Assembly (NCBI GenBank): GCA_017311315.1
Contig: CM029620.1
Span: 3,148,056-3,212,055 of the forward strand
Source: Dendrocalamus latiflorus
Lineage: Eukaryota > Streptophyta > Magnoliopsida > Poales > Poaceae
DNA length: 64,000 bases
Direction of reading: 5' to 3'
Positions 45,607 through 59,340 of this stretch are shown here, in pieces. The notes under the pieces were generated by a model. The model saw only the letters and a program-made list of their open reading frames with translations, was not told the origin of the DNA and did not search any database. Both the position numbers and the translations under genes were made by a program. Positions within the stretch are counted from its first letter, which is position 1. Every line of letters starts with the position of its first letter.

Positions 45607-47839
45607 CAATCATCTGAAGGATTGTGGAATTGTTCCACAATTGACTCCGCCAGGAACACCTCAATGGAATGGGGTATCTGAACGGAGAAATCGCACCTTA
45701 TTAGATATGGTGCGCTCCATGATGAGCCAAAGTGATCTTCCGTTGTCTTTTTGGGGGTACGCTCTTGAAACAGCCGCTTTCACACTAAACAGGGTTCCAT
45801 CAAAATCAGTAGAAAAGACACCATATGAGATGTGGACAGGACAACGTCCTAGCTTGTCTTTTCTTAAGATTTGGGGATGTGAGGCTTATGTAAAACGTTT
45901 GCAATCTGATAAGCTCAGTCCTAAATCTGATAAATGCTTCTTTATCGGGTATCCTAAGGAAACAAAAGGATATTACTTCTATAATCAAGGAGAAGGCAAA
46001 GTGTTTGTCGCCCGGCATGGTGTCTTCTTAGAGAAAGAGTTTCTCTCAAGAAGGGATAGTGGGAGCATGGTGCAACTTGAAGAAATTCGGGAAACACCTG
46101 AAAACGTTTCAGCTCCTACAGAACCACAACAGGATGAACAAACTGTTGAAGAACCTGTTGTGGACACACCGGCACCACGTAGGTCAGAGAGGTCACGTCG
46201 TGCACCTGAGAGGTACATGTTCTTGACTACTCAACAACGGGACATATTGTTGTTAGACAACGATGAGCCTAAGACCTATGAAGAAGCGATGGTGGGACCA
46301 GACTCTGAGAAATGGCTTGAAGCCATGAGATCCGAAATTGAATCCATGCACAGTAATCAAGTTTGGAACTTGGTTGATCGACCTGATGGTGTTAAAACCA
46401 TTGAGTGCAAATGGATTTTCAAGAAAAAGATAGACATAGATGGAAATGTTCACATCTATAAAGCGCGATTGGTGGCCAAAGGTTTCAAACAAATTCAAGG
46501 TGTTGATTATGATGAAACTTTTTCGCCCGTCGCAATGCTAAAGTCTATTCGGATCATTCTAGCGATTGTTGCATATTTCGACTATGAAATATGGCAAATG
46601 GATGTCAAAACAGCTTTCCTTAATGGAAATCTGAGTGAGGATGTGTACATGACACAGCCCACGGGTTTTGTCGATCCGCAATCAGCTGGAAAGATATGCA
46701 AGCTGCAAAGATCCATTTATGGATTAAAGCAGGCATCTCGGAGTTGGAACATTCATTTTGATGAAGTAATCAAAGGGTTTGGTTTCATCAAGAATGAAGA
46801 AGAGCCTTGTGTTTACAAAAACGCTAGTGGGAGTGCACTCGTGTTTCTGGTCTTATATGTGGATGACATATTACTGATCGGAAATGACATTCTTATGCTC
46901 GAATCTGTTAAGTCTTCATTGAAAAATAGTTTCTCTATGAAAGACTTAGGAGAGGCGGCATATACTCTGGGCATCAAGATCTATAGGGATAGATCAAGAA
47001 GGCTAATTAGATTAAGCCAAGATACGTACATTGACAAGGTGTTGAAAAGGTTCAACATGCAGGATTCCAAGAAAGGCTTCCTACCTATGTCACATGGTAT
47101 AAATCTTAGCAAGAGTCAGTGTCCTAGTACACCTGATGAGCGGGATAAAATGAATGCGATTCCATATGCTTCGGCTATGGGATCCATTATGTATGCCATG
47201 CTTTGTACACGTCCAGATGTCTCGTATGCTTTAAGTGCTACAAGTAGATACCAGTCAGATCCAGGTGAAAGTCACTGGATTGCCGTAAAGAACATCTTGA
47301 AGTACTTGAGAAGAACTAAAGATGTGTTCCTCGTCTATGGGGGTGAGGAAGAGCTCGTTGTAAATGGTTACACCGATGCTAGCTTCCAAACTGACAAAGA
47401 TGATTTTAGATCGCAATCTGGATTTGTGTTCTGCCTGAATGGCGGTGCGGTGAGCTGGAAGAGTTCCAAGCAGGAGACGGTTGCGGATTCTACAACAAAA
47501 GCCGAGTACATAGCAGCTTCTGAAGCTGCTAAAGAGGCTGTTTGGATCAAGAAATTTGTTTCTGAGCTTGGTGTGGTGGCTAGTGCCTCCAGCCCAATGG
47601 ACCTCTACTGTGACAATAGGGGGGCCATTGCGCAAGCCAAGGAGCCTAGATCGCACCAGAAGTCCAAGCACATTCTACGGCGATTTCATCTCATCCGCGA
47701 GATTGTGGAGAGAGGCGATGTGAAGATATGCAAAGTACAAACGGATTTGAACATTGCAGATCCGTTGACAAAGCCGCTTCCCCAGCCAAAGCATGAGGCT
47801 CACACTAGGGCAATGGGTATTAGATACCTACATGGTTGA
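45410..47839 (+). pseudogene. pol: Copia integrase (C-terminal half), RT and RNase H, fused to LTR sequence
   Basis: A continuous 809-codon frame. About the first 66 residues come from LTR DNA; the pol part begins near 45607 inside integrase, after its first two catalytic D residues. Present are the integrase E (45680-45682, NGVSERRN), the RT block WQMDVKTAFLNGNL, Y-V-D-D at 46856-46867, and the RNase H block with D at 47375-47377 (VNGYTDASFQ) and the ADSTTKAEY segment. It ends at TGA 47837-47839. Integrase is therefore inactive while RT and RNase H look whole. The ATG at 45410 is an accident of the deletion and not an authentic start. Confidence 0.92.
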
Positions 47840-47848
47840 CTCTAGTGC

Positions 47849-47859
47849 AAGTGGGAGAC
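47849..47859 (+). other. Polypurine tract
   Basis: AAGTGGGAGAC directly before the LTR at 47860; repeated at 49396-49406 before the last LTR. Confidence 0.85.
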
Positions 47860-49271
47860 TGTTGGTGATATGCCCTAGAGGCAACATGGAGATGTTGAAT
47901 ATATCACATACTATGTTTATGATACATTGCTTTGTTATTTGAAATAGACATTATCATTATTGATCAATGAGTATGTGACTTATTCATGAGACTCTTAATG
48001 CCAAAATGTTGCTATTTCTAAATGATCCCTGATCATATATCATATGAGGAACAAATATGATTCAAAGATCAGCATATGTATTGATTGATGATGATGTCTC
48101 ATGGATCATGGTATGGAGATACCAAATCAATAATATGGACATGTGTTAGTGAACATATTTTGGATAGACCCACCATGAGACACTGCAGAGATTCCATGTG
48201 TCATTAGTTGGTCTCAAGTAGTGTTTATGTAGAATCCTTAGACTTGAGATCATCATGGTTCCCAACATGCGTAGTAGCCTATTTGGGACTACTAACCACT
48301 ACTCCGTAACTGGGTAGTCATAAAAGTAGTCTTCGGGTTTGCTATGAAACATGTAGTGGGATGTGAATGATCAAGATAGAATTTGCCCCTCCTTATGGGA
48401 GAGATATCTCTGGGCCCCTTGATGTAATGGATTATGAAAGTGCATGGCCATGCCAATGTGATTGAGGAGTCAATCACAAGTTTATAATCCATCACGGAAT
48501 CGACAGAGTGATTGAGCTATTAAGAGGATGACACAGGTCTCGCCTTGAGCTTAATCTGTATCGTGAGGCAAAGGGATTCGTACATGAGAACATTACAGGT
48601 TCAGCTGATATGATCTTTACGTATACTTTGGGGTTAATATGTCTTGCTAGAGGCCACTATTAACAAGGTGACCGGAAAGGTGTTTCCGGGTCGCGACCAT
48701 GTATACGTGAACCTACAGGGTCGCACACTTAACGGGTTGGAACACTAATTCGAATGTGATTCGGATGTGGGCTCAATTCGGATAGAGATCCGGATAGACT
48801 CCTATTGGGCCTCGGTCCACGAGGCCCAAGTGAGGAGGTCTATATATTTGGAGGTGGGGGGCTAAGGGATGTACACTTCTGTTCCTCCCGAGAAAAACCC
48901 TAGCCGCCACCTCCCGAGCCAAACCCTAGCCGCTCGCGAGTGCTGGTACACTCGCGATCGGCGTTCCAGCCCCGGACGTGTGGATACCGGTGGAGGCGCT
49001 GCTCGTTGCGGCGTTGATCGGCATCAACAAACTACAGATTGGATCTGCTCGTGGTGTGGTTGATCGCGTGGAGGAGACGATCTGTTCGGGACGATCGGCT
49101 ACTTCCACTACTACCTCGACGCGCGTGGTTGGATCAGCTTCTCCAACTCTTCTTCCGCTGCGCTGCGCGTCTAGTGGTAACGATCTATGATCCCTCCTTA
49201 GCATGATGTCCTGGTGTGCGCGGTAGAAATTTTTTATTTTTCTGCTATCGTAGCCTACGCGCGTTCCTTCA
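47860..49271 (+). mobile_element. Middle Copia LTR
   Basis: 1,412 bp, starting TGTTGGTGATATGCCC and ending CGTTCCTTCA. It is more diverged from the other copies than the last LTR, with small deletions near 47935. Confidence 0.92.
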
Positions 49272-49406
49272 GATATGCAAAGTACAAACAGAGTTGAACA
49301 TTGCAGATCCGTTGACAAAGCCGCTTCCCCAGCCAAAGCATGAGGCTCACACTAGGGCAATGGGTATTAGATACCTACATGGTTGACTCTAGTGCAAGTG
49401 GGAGAC
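49272..49406 (+). pseudogene. pol: Copia pol 3' end fragment
   Basis: 135 bp repeating the end of RNase H and the polypurine tract (compare 47726-47859) with a few differences, wedged between two LTRs. Confidence 0.92.
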
Positions 49407-50820
49407 TGTTAGTGATATGCCCTAGAGGCAACATGGAGATGTTATATATATCACATACTATGTTTATGATGCATTAGTTTGTTCCTTGAAATAGACATTA
49501 TCATTATTGATCAATGAGTATGTGACTTATTCATGAGACTCTTAATGCCAAAATGTTGCTATTTCTAAATGATCCCTGATTATATATCATATGAGGAACA
49601 AATATGATTCAAAGATCAGCATATGTATTGATTGATGATCATGTCTCATGGATCATGGTACGGAGATACCAAATCAATAATATGGACATGTGTTAGTGAA
49701 CATATGTTGGATAGACCCGCCATGAGACACTGCAGAGACTCCATGTGTCATCAGTTGGTCTCAAGTAGTGTTTATGTGGAATCCTTAGACTTGAGATCAT
49801 CATGGTTCCCAACATGCGTAGTAGCTTATTTTGGGACTACTAAACACTACTCCGTAACTGGGTAGTCATAAAAGTAGTCTTCGGGTTTGCTATGAAACAT
49901 GTAGTGGGATGTGAATGATCAAGATAGAATTTGCCCCTCCTTATGGGAGAGATATCTCTGGGCCCCTCGATGTAATGGATTATGAAAGTGCATGGCCATG
50001 CCAAGGTGATTGAGGCGTCAATCACGAGTTTATAATCCATCACGGAATCGAGAGAGTGATTGAGCTATTAAGAGGATGACACAGGTCTCGCCTTGAGCTT
50101 AATCTATATCGTGAGGCAAAGGGATTCGTACATGAGAACATTACAGGTTCAGCCGATATGATCTTTACGTATACTTTGGGGTTAATATGTCTTGCTAGAG
50201 GCCGCTATTGACAGGGTGACCGGAAAGGCGTTTCCGGGTCGCGACCAAGTATACGTGAACCTACAGGGTCGCACACTTAACGGGTTGGAACACTAATTCG
50301 AATGTGATTCGGATGTGGGCTCAATTCGGACAGAGATCTGGATAGACTCCTATTGGGCCTTGGTCCACGAGGCCCAAGTGAGGAGGTCTATATATTTGGA
50401 GGTGGGGGCTGAGGGATGTACACACACTTCTGTTCCTCCCGAGCAAAACCCTAGCCGCCACCTCCCGAGCCAAACCCTAGCCGCTCGCGAGTGCTGGTAC
50501 ACTCGCGATCGGCGTTCCAGCCCCGGACGTGTGGATACCGGTGGAGGCGCTGCTCGTTGCGGCGTTGATCGGCATCAACAATCTACAGATTGGATCTGCT
50601 CGTGGCGTGGTTGATCGCGTGGAGGAGACGATCTGTTCGGGACGATCGGCTACTTCCACTACTACCTCGACGCGCGTGGTTGGATCAGCTTCTCCAACTC
50701 TTCTTCCGCTGCGCTGCGCGTCTAGTGGTAACGATCTATGATCCCTCCTTAGCATTATGTCCTGGTGTGCGCGGTAGAAATTTTTATTTTCTGCTATCGT
50801 AGCCTACGCGCGTTCCATCA
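49407..50820 (+). mobile_element. 3' Copia LTR
   Basis: 1,414 bp, ending CGTTCCATCA next to the TGGAC duplication. Confidence 0.93.
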
Positions 50821-53800
50821 TGGACAGTACAAACTCTAGGAGCACAAAATCAATGAACGAAATGAAACTGAGTGCCAATACCTCGGATGGAGCTCATATA
50901 CGCCCTAGCTCATTTTGGCAAGCATTTCAAATCCGTCCGAGTCAGTGTGACAGTTTCCTCCACGTGGGTTCCATCTGAAACTAGAAATTTCATACGTACG
51001 AAATCAAGGCATGAAATAAAACTGAGTGCCAAACACCCCAATGGAGTTCATATGCACCCTAGCTCATTTTGGCATGCATTTCGAATCCGTTTGAGTCGGT
51101 GTGAAACTTTGTCCACGACAGGGTCCATTGGGCAATACAAACTGCCTGCACAGAAAATCGAGCAACGTAATGAAACAACGTGCCAACATCCCGAATGGAA
51201 TTCATATGTGCCCTAGCTCATTTTAGCTTGCATCTTAAATCCGTCCGAGTCGGTGTAAAATTTCTTTCCACAGTGCGTTGCTACAAACACAATTCGTATG
51301 AAATCTCGGCACAAAATGAAATTGAGTTCCAAACACTACGAACGGAGTTCATCTATGCTCTATTTTATTTTGGCAAGTATATCGAATCCGTCCGAGTTGA
51401 TGTGAAACTTTCCTCGATGACGGGTTTCGTTGGGTAGGACGAATTCCATGAGCACAAATCGATGAACGGAATGAAACTGAGTGCCAGACACCTTGAATGG
51501 AGTTTATGTACACCTTAGGTCATTTTGGCATGCATTTTGAATACGTCCGAGTTGGCGTGACACTTTCTCCATGACCTGTTCCATCTGAAACTACAAACTC
51601 CATTCGTGCAAAATTGAGGCACGAAATGAGCAGAGTGCCAAACACCCTGAATGGGGTTCATATGCGCCCTAACGCATTTCAACATGCATTTCAAATCTAT
51701 CTGGGTTGGTGTTCAACTTTCCTCGACGAGGGGTTCTCTTATGACGTGCAAACAACACGAACGCAAAAATCTTGGCACGCAATGGAACTGAGAGCTAACA
51801 CCACGAATGATGTTCGTATGTGTCCTACCTCATTTTGACATGTACAACGTATCCATCCATGTCGGTGCGAAACTTTCCCCCACGACGGGCTCCATGTGCA
51901 AATCAAACTACAGGCGCACAAAAACTAGGCACATACTGAAATTGCGTACCAAACTCCACGAATGGAGTTTATATGTGTCCTATCTCATATTGGTATGTAT
52001 TTCAAATCCGTTTGAGCCGCTGTGAAGCTTTCCACCACGATGGATTGCAGCTGAAACTACGAACTCCGTCTGTACGAAATAGAGCCACGACATGAAACTG
52101 AGTACCAAATACCCCGAATGGAGTTCACATGCAGCCTAGGTCACGTTTTCATGCATTTTGAATTCGTCGGAGTCAGTATGAATATACAAACTCTATTCAC
52201 ACGAAATCGAGGCATGAAATGAAGCTAAGTGCCAAACACCGCGAATAGAGTTCATATGCATCCTAGCTCAGTTCGCCGTGCATTTCGAATCCGTCTGAGT
52301 CGGTGTTAAATGTTCCTCCGCGACGAGTTCCAATTGAAACTACAATCTGCATCACACCAAATTGAGGCAAGAAATGAAACTGAAGGCCGAACACCCCGAC
52401 TGGAGTTCATATGCGCCCTAACTAATTTTGGCATGCGTTTGGGATCCATCCGAGTAGGTGTGAAACTTTCCTCCACGGTGGTTGTAACTGAAACAACAAA
52501 CTCCAAGCACACAAAATCGTGGCATATAATTAAACTGGTTGTGAAACACCTCGAATAGAGTTCATATGCACCGTACATCATTCGGCATGCATTTTGAATC
52601 TGCCTGAGTTGGAGTGAAACTTTCTCAACGACGGGTTCCAACTGCTACTATAGTGCCATCCACACGAAATCAATGCGTGAAAAGAAACTAAGTGAAAAAC
52701 ACCTCGAATGGAACTCATGTACACCCTAGCTCATTTTGGCATGCATTTCGATTTCATCCGGGTCGGTATGACACTTTCCCCTATGACGAGTTCCATCTGA
52801 AACTTCAATCTCTATTCATACGAAATCAAGTCACGTAATGAAACTGAGCGCCAGCACCCCGAATGGAATTCGTATGCACCCTAGCACACATCAACATTTA
52901 TTTTGAATCCGTCTAGGTCAGTGCGAAAGTTTCCTCCACGACGGGTTCTAATTGGAAGTAGAAACTCCACTCATACAATATCAAGGCCCGAAACAAAATT
53001 AAGTGTCAAACACCCAGAATGGAGTGTAGATGCGATGTAGCTCATTTTGGCATGCGTTTCGAATCCGTCCAATTTGGTGTGAAACTTAACTCAATGATGG
53101 GTACCATTGGACAGTACAAACTCTAGGAGCACAACATCAATGAACGAAATGAAACTGAGTGCCAATACCTCGGATGGAGCTCATATACGCCCTAGCTCAT
53201 TTTGGCAAGCATTTCAAATCCGTCCGAGTCAGTGTGATAGTTTCCTCCATGTGGGTTCCATCTGAAACTAGAAATTCCATACGTACGAAATCAAGGCATG
53301 AAATGAAACTGAGTGCCAAACACCCCAATGGAGTTCATATGCACCCTAGCTCATTTTGGCATGCATTTCGAATCCGTTTGAGTCGGTGTGAAACTTTGTC
53401 CATGACAGGGTCCATTGGGCAATACAAACTGCCTGCACAGAAAATCGAGCAACGTAATGAAACAACGTGCCAACATCCCGAATGGAATTCATATGTGCCC
53501 TAGCTCATTTTAGCTTGCATGTTGAATCCGTCCGAGTTGGTGTAAAACTTCTTTCCATAGTGCGTTGCTACAAACACAATTCGTATGAAATCTCGGCACA
53601 AAATGAAATTGAGTTCCAAACACTACGAACGGAGTTCATCTATGCTCTATTTTATTTTGGCAAGTATATCGAATCCGTCCGAGTTGATGTGAAACTTTCC
53701 TCGATGACGGGTTTCGTTGGATAGGACGAATTCCATGAGCACAAATCGATGAACGGAATGAAACTGAGTGCCAAACACCTTGAATGGAGTTTATGTACAC

Positions 53801-56607
53801 CTTAGGTCATTTTGGCATGCATTTTGAATACGTCCGAGTTGGCGTGACACTTTCTCCATGACCTGTTCCATCTGAAACTACAAACTCCATTCGTGCAAAA
53901 TTGAGGCACGAAATGAGCAGAGTGCCAAACACCCTGAATGGGGTTTATATGCGCCCTAACGCATTTCAACAAGCATTTCAAATCTATATGGGTTGGTGTT
54001 CAACTTTCCTCGACGAGGGGTTCTCTTATGACGTGCAAACAACACGAACGCAAAAATCTTGGCACGCAATGGAACTGAGAGCCAACACCACGAATGATGT
54101 TCGTATGTGTCCTACCTCATTTTGACATGTACAACGTATCCATCCATGTCGGTGCGAAACTTTCCCCCACGACGGGCTCCATGTGCAAATCAAGCTACAG
54201 GCGCACAAAAACTAGGCACGTACTGAAATTGCGTACCAAACACCACGAATGGAGTTTATATGTGTCCTATCTCATATTGGTATGTATTTCAAATCCGTTT
54301 GAGCCGCTGTGAAACTTTCCACCACGATGGATTGCAGCTGAAACTACGAACTCCGTCTGTACGAAATAGAGGCACGACATGAAACTGAGTACCAAATACC
54401 CCGAATGGAGTTCGCATGCACCCTAGGTCACTTTTTCATGCATTTTGAATTCGTCGGAGTCAGTATGAATATGCAAACTCTATTCACACGAAATCGAGGC
54501 ATGAAATGAAGCTAAGTGCCAAACACCGCGAATAGAGTTCATATGCATCCTAGCTCAGTTCGCCGTGCATTTCGAATCCGTCTGAGTCGGTGTTAAATGT
54601 TCCTCCGCGACGAGTTCCAATTGAAACTACAAACTGCATCACACCAAATTGAGGCAAGAAATGAAACTGAAGGCCGAACACCCCGACTGGAGTTCATATG
54701 CGCCCTAACTAATTTTGGCATGCGTTTGGGATCCATCCGAGTAGGTGTGAAACTTTCCTCCACTGTGGTTGTAACTGAAACAACAAACTCCAAGCACACA
54801 AAATCGTAGCATATAATTAAACTGGTTGTGAAACACCTCGAATGGAGTTCATATGCACCGTACATAATTCGGCAAGCATTTTGAATCTGCCTGAGTTGGA
54901 GTGAAACTTTCTCAACGACGGGTTCCAACTGCTACTACAGTGCCATCCACACGAAATCAATGCGTGAAAAGAAACTAAGTGAAAAACACCTCGAATGGAA
55001 CTCATGTACACCCTAGCTCATTTTGGCATGCATTCCGATTTCATCCGGGTCGGTATGACACTTTCCCCTATGACGAGTTCCATCTGAAACTTCAATCTCT
55101 ATTCGTACGAAATCAAGTCACGTATTGAAACTGAGCGCCAGCACCCCGAATGGAATTCGTATGCACCGTAGCACACTTCAACATTTATTTTGAATCCGTC
55201 TAGGTCGGTGTGAAAGTTTCCTCCACGACGGGTTCTAATTGGAAGTAGAAACTCCATTCATACAAAATCAAGGCCCGAAACAAAATTAAGTGTCAAACAC
55301 CCAGAATGGAGTGTAGATGCGATGTAGCTCATTTTGGCATGCGTTTCGAATTCATCCAACTTGGTGTGAAACTTAACTCAATGACGGGTACCATTGGACA
55401 GTACAAACTCTAGGAGCACAAAATCGATGAACGAAATGAAACTAAGTGCCAATACCTCGGATGGAGCTCATATACGCCCTAGCTCATTTTGGCAAGCATT
55501 TCAAATCCGTCCGAGTCAGTGTGACAGTTTCCTCCACGTAAGTTCCATCTGAAACTAGAAATTCCATACGTACGAAATCAAGGCATGAAATGAAACTGAG
55601 TGCCAAACACCCCAATGGAGTTCATATGCACCCTAGCTCATTTTGGCATGCATTTCGAGTCCGTTTGAGTCGGTGTGAAACTTTGTCTATGACGGGGTCC
55701 ATTGGGCAATACAAACTGCCTGCACAGAAAATCGAGCAACGTAATGAAACAACGTGCCAACATCCCGAATGGAATTCATATGTGCCCTAGCTCATTTTAG
55801 CTTGCATCTTGAATCCGTCCGAGTCGGTGTAAAACTTCTTTCTACAGTGCGTTGCTACAAACACAATTCGTATGAAATCTCGGCACAAAATGAAATTGTG
55901 TTTCAAACACTACGAACGGAGTTCATCTATGCTCTATTTTATTTTGGCAAGTATATCGAATCCATCCGAGTTGACGTGAAACTTTCCTCGATGACGGGTT
56001 TCATTGGGTAGGACGAACTCCATGAGCACAAATCGATGAACGGAATGAAACTGAGTGCCAAACACCTTGAATGGAGTTTATGTACACCTTAGGTCATTTT
56101 GGCATGCATTTTGAATACATCCGAGTTGGCGTGACACTTTCTCCATGACCTGTTCTATCTGAAACTACAAACTCCATTCGTCCAAAATTGAGGCACGAAT
56201 TGAGCAGAGTGCCAAACACCCTGAATGGGGTTCATATGCACCCTAACGCATATCAACATGCATTTCAAATCTATATGGGTTGGTGTTCAACTTTCCTCGA
56301 CGTGGGGTTCTCTTATGACGTGCAAACAACACGAACGCAAAAATCTTGGCACGAAATGGAACTGAGAGCCAACACCACGAATGATGTTCGTATGTGTCCT
56401 ACCTCATTTTGACATGTACAACGTATCCATCCATGTCGGTGCGAAACTTTCCCCACGACGGGCTCCATGTGCAAATCAAACTACAGGCGCACAAAAACTA
56501 GGCACGTGCTGAAATTGCGTACCAAACACCACGAATGGAGTTTATATGTGTCCTATCTCATATTGGTATGTATTTCAAATCCGTTTGAGTCGGTGTGAAA
56601 CTTTGTA
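50821..56607 (+). repeat. Satellite array segment 5 (about 2.5 higher-order repeats)
   Basis: Longest uninterrupted stretch. The word 'tggacagtacaaactcta' occurs at 50821, 53108 and 55395, and the marker monomer at 52250 and 54537: every spacing is 2,287 bp. Near 56583 the sequence changes from the fourteenth monomer to wording typical of a different monomer ('gagtcggtgtgaaactttgt'), and it stops at the start of the 53-bp array. Confidence 0.95.
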
Positions 56608-58590
56608 CCAGACTGGCGCGTGCGGAGGCGGACCTCGACGCTATGTCTTATTTTAGAGTCCGTAGACTGGCGCGTGCGGAGGCGGACCTCGACGCTACGT
56701 CTTATTTAGAGTCCGTAGACTGGCGCGTGCGGAGGCGGACCTCGACGCTACGTCTCATTTTAGAGTACGTAGACTGGCGCGTGCGGGGGCGGACCTCGAC
56801 GTTACGTCTTATTTAGAGTCCGTAGACTGGCGCGTGCGGAGGCGGACCTCGACGCTACGTCTTATTTTAGAGTCCGTAGACTCGCGCGTGCGGAGGCGGA
56901 CCTCGATGTTACGTCTTATTTAGAGTCCGTAGACTGGCGCGTGCGGAGGCGGACCTCGACGCTACGTCTTATTTAGAGTCCGTAGACTGGCGCGTGCGGA
57001 GGCGGACCTCGACGCTACGTCTTATTTTAGAGGCCGTAGGCTGGCGCGCGCGGAGGCGGACCTCGAGCTACGTCTTATTTAGAGCCCGTAGACTGGCGCG
57101 TGCGGAGGCGGACCTCGACGTCTTATTTTAGAGTCCGTAGACTGGCGCGTGCGGAGGCGGACCTCGACGCTACGTCTTATTTTAGAGTCCGTAGACTGGC
57201 GCGTGCGGAGGCCGACCTCGACGCTACGTCTTATTTAGAGTCCGTAGACTGGCGCGTGCGGAGGCCGACCTCGACGCTACGTCTTATTTTAGAGTCCGTA
57301 GACTGGCGCGTGCGGAGGCGGTCCTCGACGTTACGTCTTATTTAGAGTCCGTAGACTGGCGCGTGCGGAGGCGGACCTCGACGCTACGTCTTATTTAGAG
57401 TCCGTAGACTGGCGCGTGCGGAGGGGGACGTCGACCCTACGTCTTATTTTAGAGTTCGTAGACTGGAGCGTGCGGAGGCGGACCTCGATGTTACGTCTTA
57501 TTTAGAGTCCGTAGACTGGCACGTGCGGAGGCGGGCCTCGACGCTACGTCTTATTTTAGAGGCCATAGACTGGCGCGCGCGGAGGCGGACCTCGACGCTA
57601 CATCTTAATTAGAGCCCGTAGACTGGCGCGTGCGGAGGCGGACCTCGACGTCTTATTTTAAAGTCCGTAGACTGGCGCGTGCGGAGGCGGACCTCGACGC
57701 TACGTCTTATTTTAGAGTCCGTAGACTGGCGCGTGCGGAGGCCGACCTCGACGCTACGTCTTATGTAGAGTCCGTAGACTGGCGCGTGCGGAGGCCGACC
57801 TCGACGCTACGTCTTATTTAGAGTCCGTAGACTGGCGCGTGCGGAGGCGGACCTCGAGGCTACGTCTTATTTTAGAGTCCGTAGACTGGCGCGTGCGGAC
57901 GAGGACCTCGACGCTACGTCTTATTTTAGAGTCCGTAGACTGGCGCGTGCGGAGGTGGACCTCGACGCTACGTCTTATTTAGAGTCCGTAGACTGGCGCG
58001 TGCGGAGGCGGACCTCGACGCTACGTCTTATTTTAGAGTCCGTAGACTGGCGCGTGCGGACGAGGACCTCGACGCTACGTCTTATTTTAGAGTCCGTAGA
58101 CTGGCGCGTGTGGAGGCGGACCTCGACGCTACGTCTTTTTTAGAATCCATAGACTGGCGCGTGCGAAGGCGGACCTCGACGCTACGTCTTATTTTAGAGT
58201 CCGTAGACTGGCGCGTGCGGAGGCGGACCTCGACGCTACATCTTATTTTTGAGTCCGTAGACTGGCGCGTGGGGAGGCGGACCTCGACGCGACGTCTTAT
58301 TTTAGAGTCCGTAGATTGGCGCGTGCAGAGGCAGACCTCGACGCCACGTCTTATTTAGAGTCCGTAGACTGCCGCGTGCGGAGGCGGACCTCGACGCTAC
58401 GTCTTATTTAGAGTCCGTAGACTAACACGTGCGGAGGCGGACCTCGACGCTACGTCTTATTTAGAGTCCGTAGACTGGCGCGTGCAGAGGCGGACCACAA
58501 CGCTACGTCTTATTTTAGAGTCCGTAGACTGGCGTGTGCGGAGGCGGACCTCGATGCTACGTCTTATTTTAGAGTCCGTAGACTACGCCG
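56608..58590 (-). repeat. 53-55-bp tandem array, second locus, inverted
   Basis: About 37 units. On the plus strand the core is 'ggcgcgtgcggaggcggacc' and 'tcgacgctacgtcttattta', the reverse complement of the array at 4741-5935. Units with 'tatttagagtccg' (53 bp) and 'tattttagagtccg' (54-55 bp) are mixed. Short runs of several units are themselves repeated (for example around 57060-57240 and 57610-57790), a sign of unequal exchange. The array lies at the 3' side of the minus-strand element that ends at 62499. Confidence 0.93.
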
Positions 58591-59229
58591 ACACTCGAGG
58601 CGATCGTGCGATTTAATCCAAAAATGAGAACCAAAACAGAGGCAGCAAAGAAATGGCCGAAGACTTGCGACAACAAAATGCGCCAGAATGCAGTACTGGA
58701 AAAGCCTACGATAGCCCAAAGCAGGCCAAAACCGAAGAAGCTACCACGGCCAAACCGAGTGCTCTCAGAATGGAACTGCGGCCTCAATGAATAACATGCT
58801 GCATAACCATTTTCTTAAAGCCATGCACGCAAGAAATGCAGCGGCGAGTGGTAAAGCCTCACAAGTAATTACATGCAGTGCGTACCGGGCGGGCTGGTGG
58901 CGTGCAGAGTAGTCTCCGCAAGCGCGGAGACCCTGACTGCGTAGAGCTCGCAGCAATTGGTCACGCATGCAATGCAACATGAGTCTGCTTGCATCCTTTG
59001 TACCCTCATGCATGCACCAGAGCCGAGTTGAAGTGACGCTGGCAGGCCGGTGAAGTCGTTGCGGATTTTGAACGAAGGCCGACGGAGACTTGCTGGAGCC
59101 AAGGCGAAGGCGGCGTGGCTCGCTCGGACTGTGGCGAAGCGAAGGCCGAGGGAGAAGGCCGTGGCGGCCGGAGACGCCCTTGCGGAGGAGCTCATCGCCG
59201 GTGCTCTAAAGAGCTCGTCGGCAGCATCG

Positions 59230-59340
59230 GCCAACGACGCCATCGCGGTTGCGCGGATTGGCGGCAGGGCGGCGCTCGTTGGCAAGTTTGGCGATGACAA
59301 CTCCGTGCGCGTGCTCGCGGCCACCCTCGACGACAACGGT
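59230..59340 (+). pseudogene. Possible captured fragment of a pfkB-type sugar kinase
   Basis: A plus-strand frame (59050-59400) encodes AIAVARIGGRAALVGKFGDD followed by a short segment ending LDDNGG. This resembles the N-terminal signature region of fructokinase/ribokinase proteins (A-x-x-R-L-G-G-R-A-A-F-x-G-K-x-G-D-D). Flanking sequence does not continue the family pattern in any frame I could follow. The resemblance covers only about 35 residues, so chance in GC-rich DNA is possible. If real, it would be a host gene fragment carried by the element. Confidence 0.3.

Larger units (their letters stand above)
45180..50825 (+). mobile_element. Rearranged Copia locus: partial LTR, pol, LTR, pol end, LTR; TSD TGGAC
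   Basis: Perfect TGGAC duplications at 45180-45184 and 50821-50825 bound the whole block, so it descends from one insertion. Order: truncated 5' LTR (45185 to about 45606), pol from mid-integrase to its end (45607-47839), polypurine tract, complete LTR (47860-49271), a 135-bp piece of the pol end plus polypurine tract (49272-49406), and a final LTR (49407-50820). The primer-binding site, leader, gag, protease and first half of integrase are gone. Same family as the element at 20911-29089. Unequal recombination between copies or LTRs would explain the third LTR. Confidence 0.92.
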
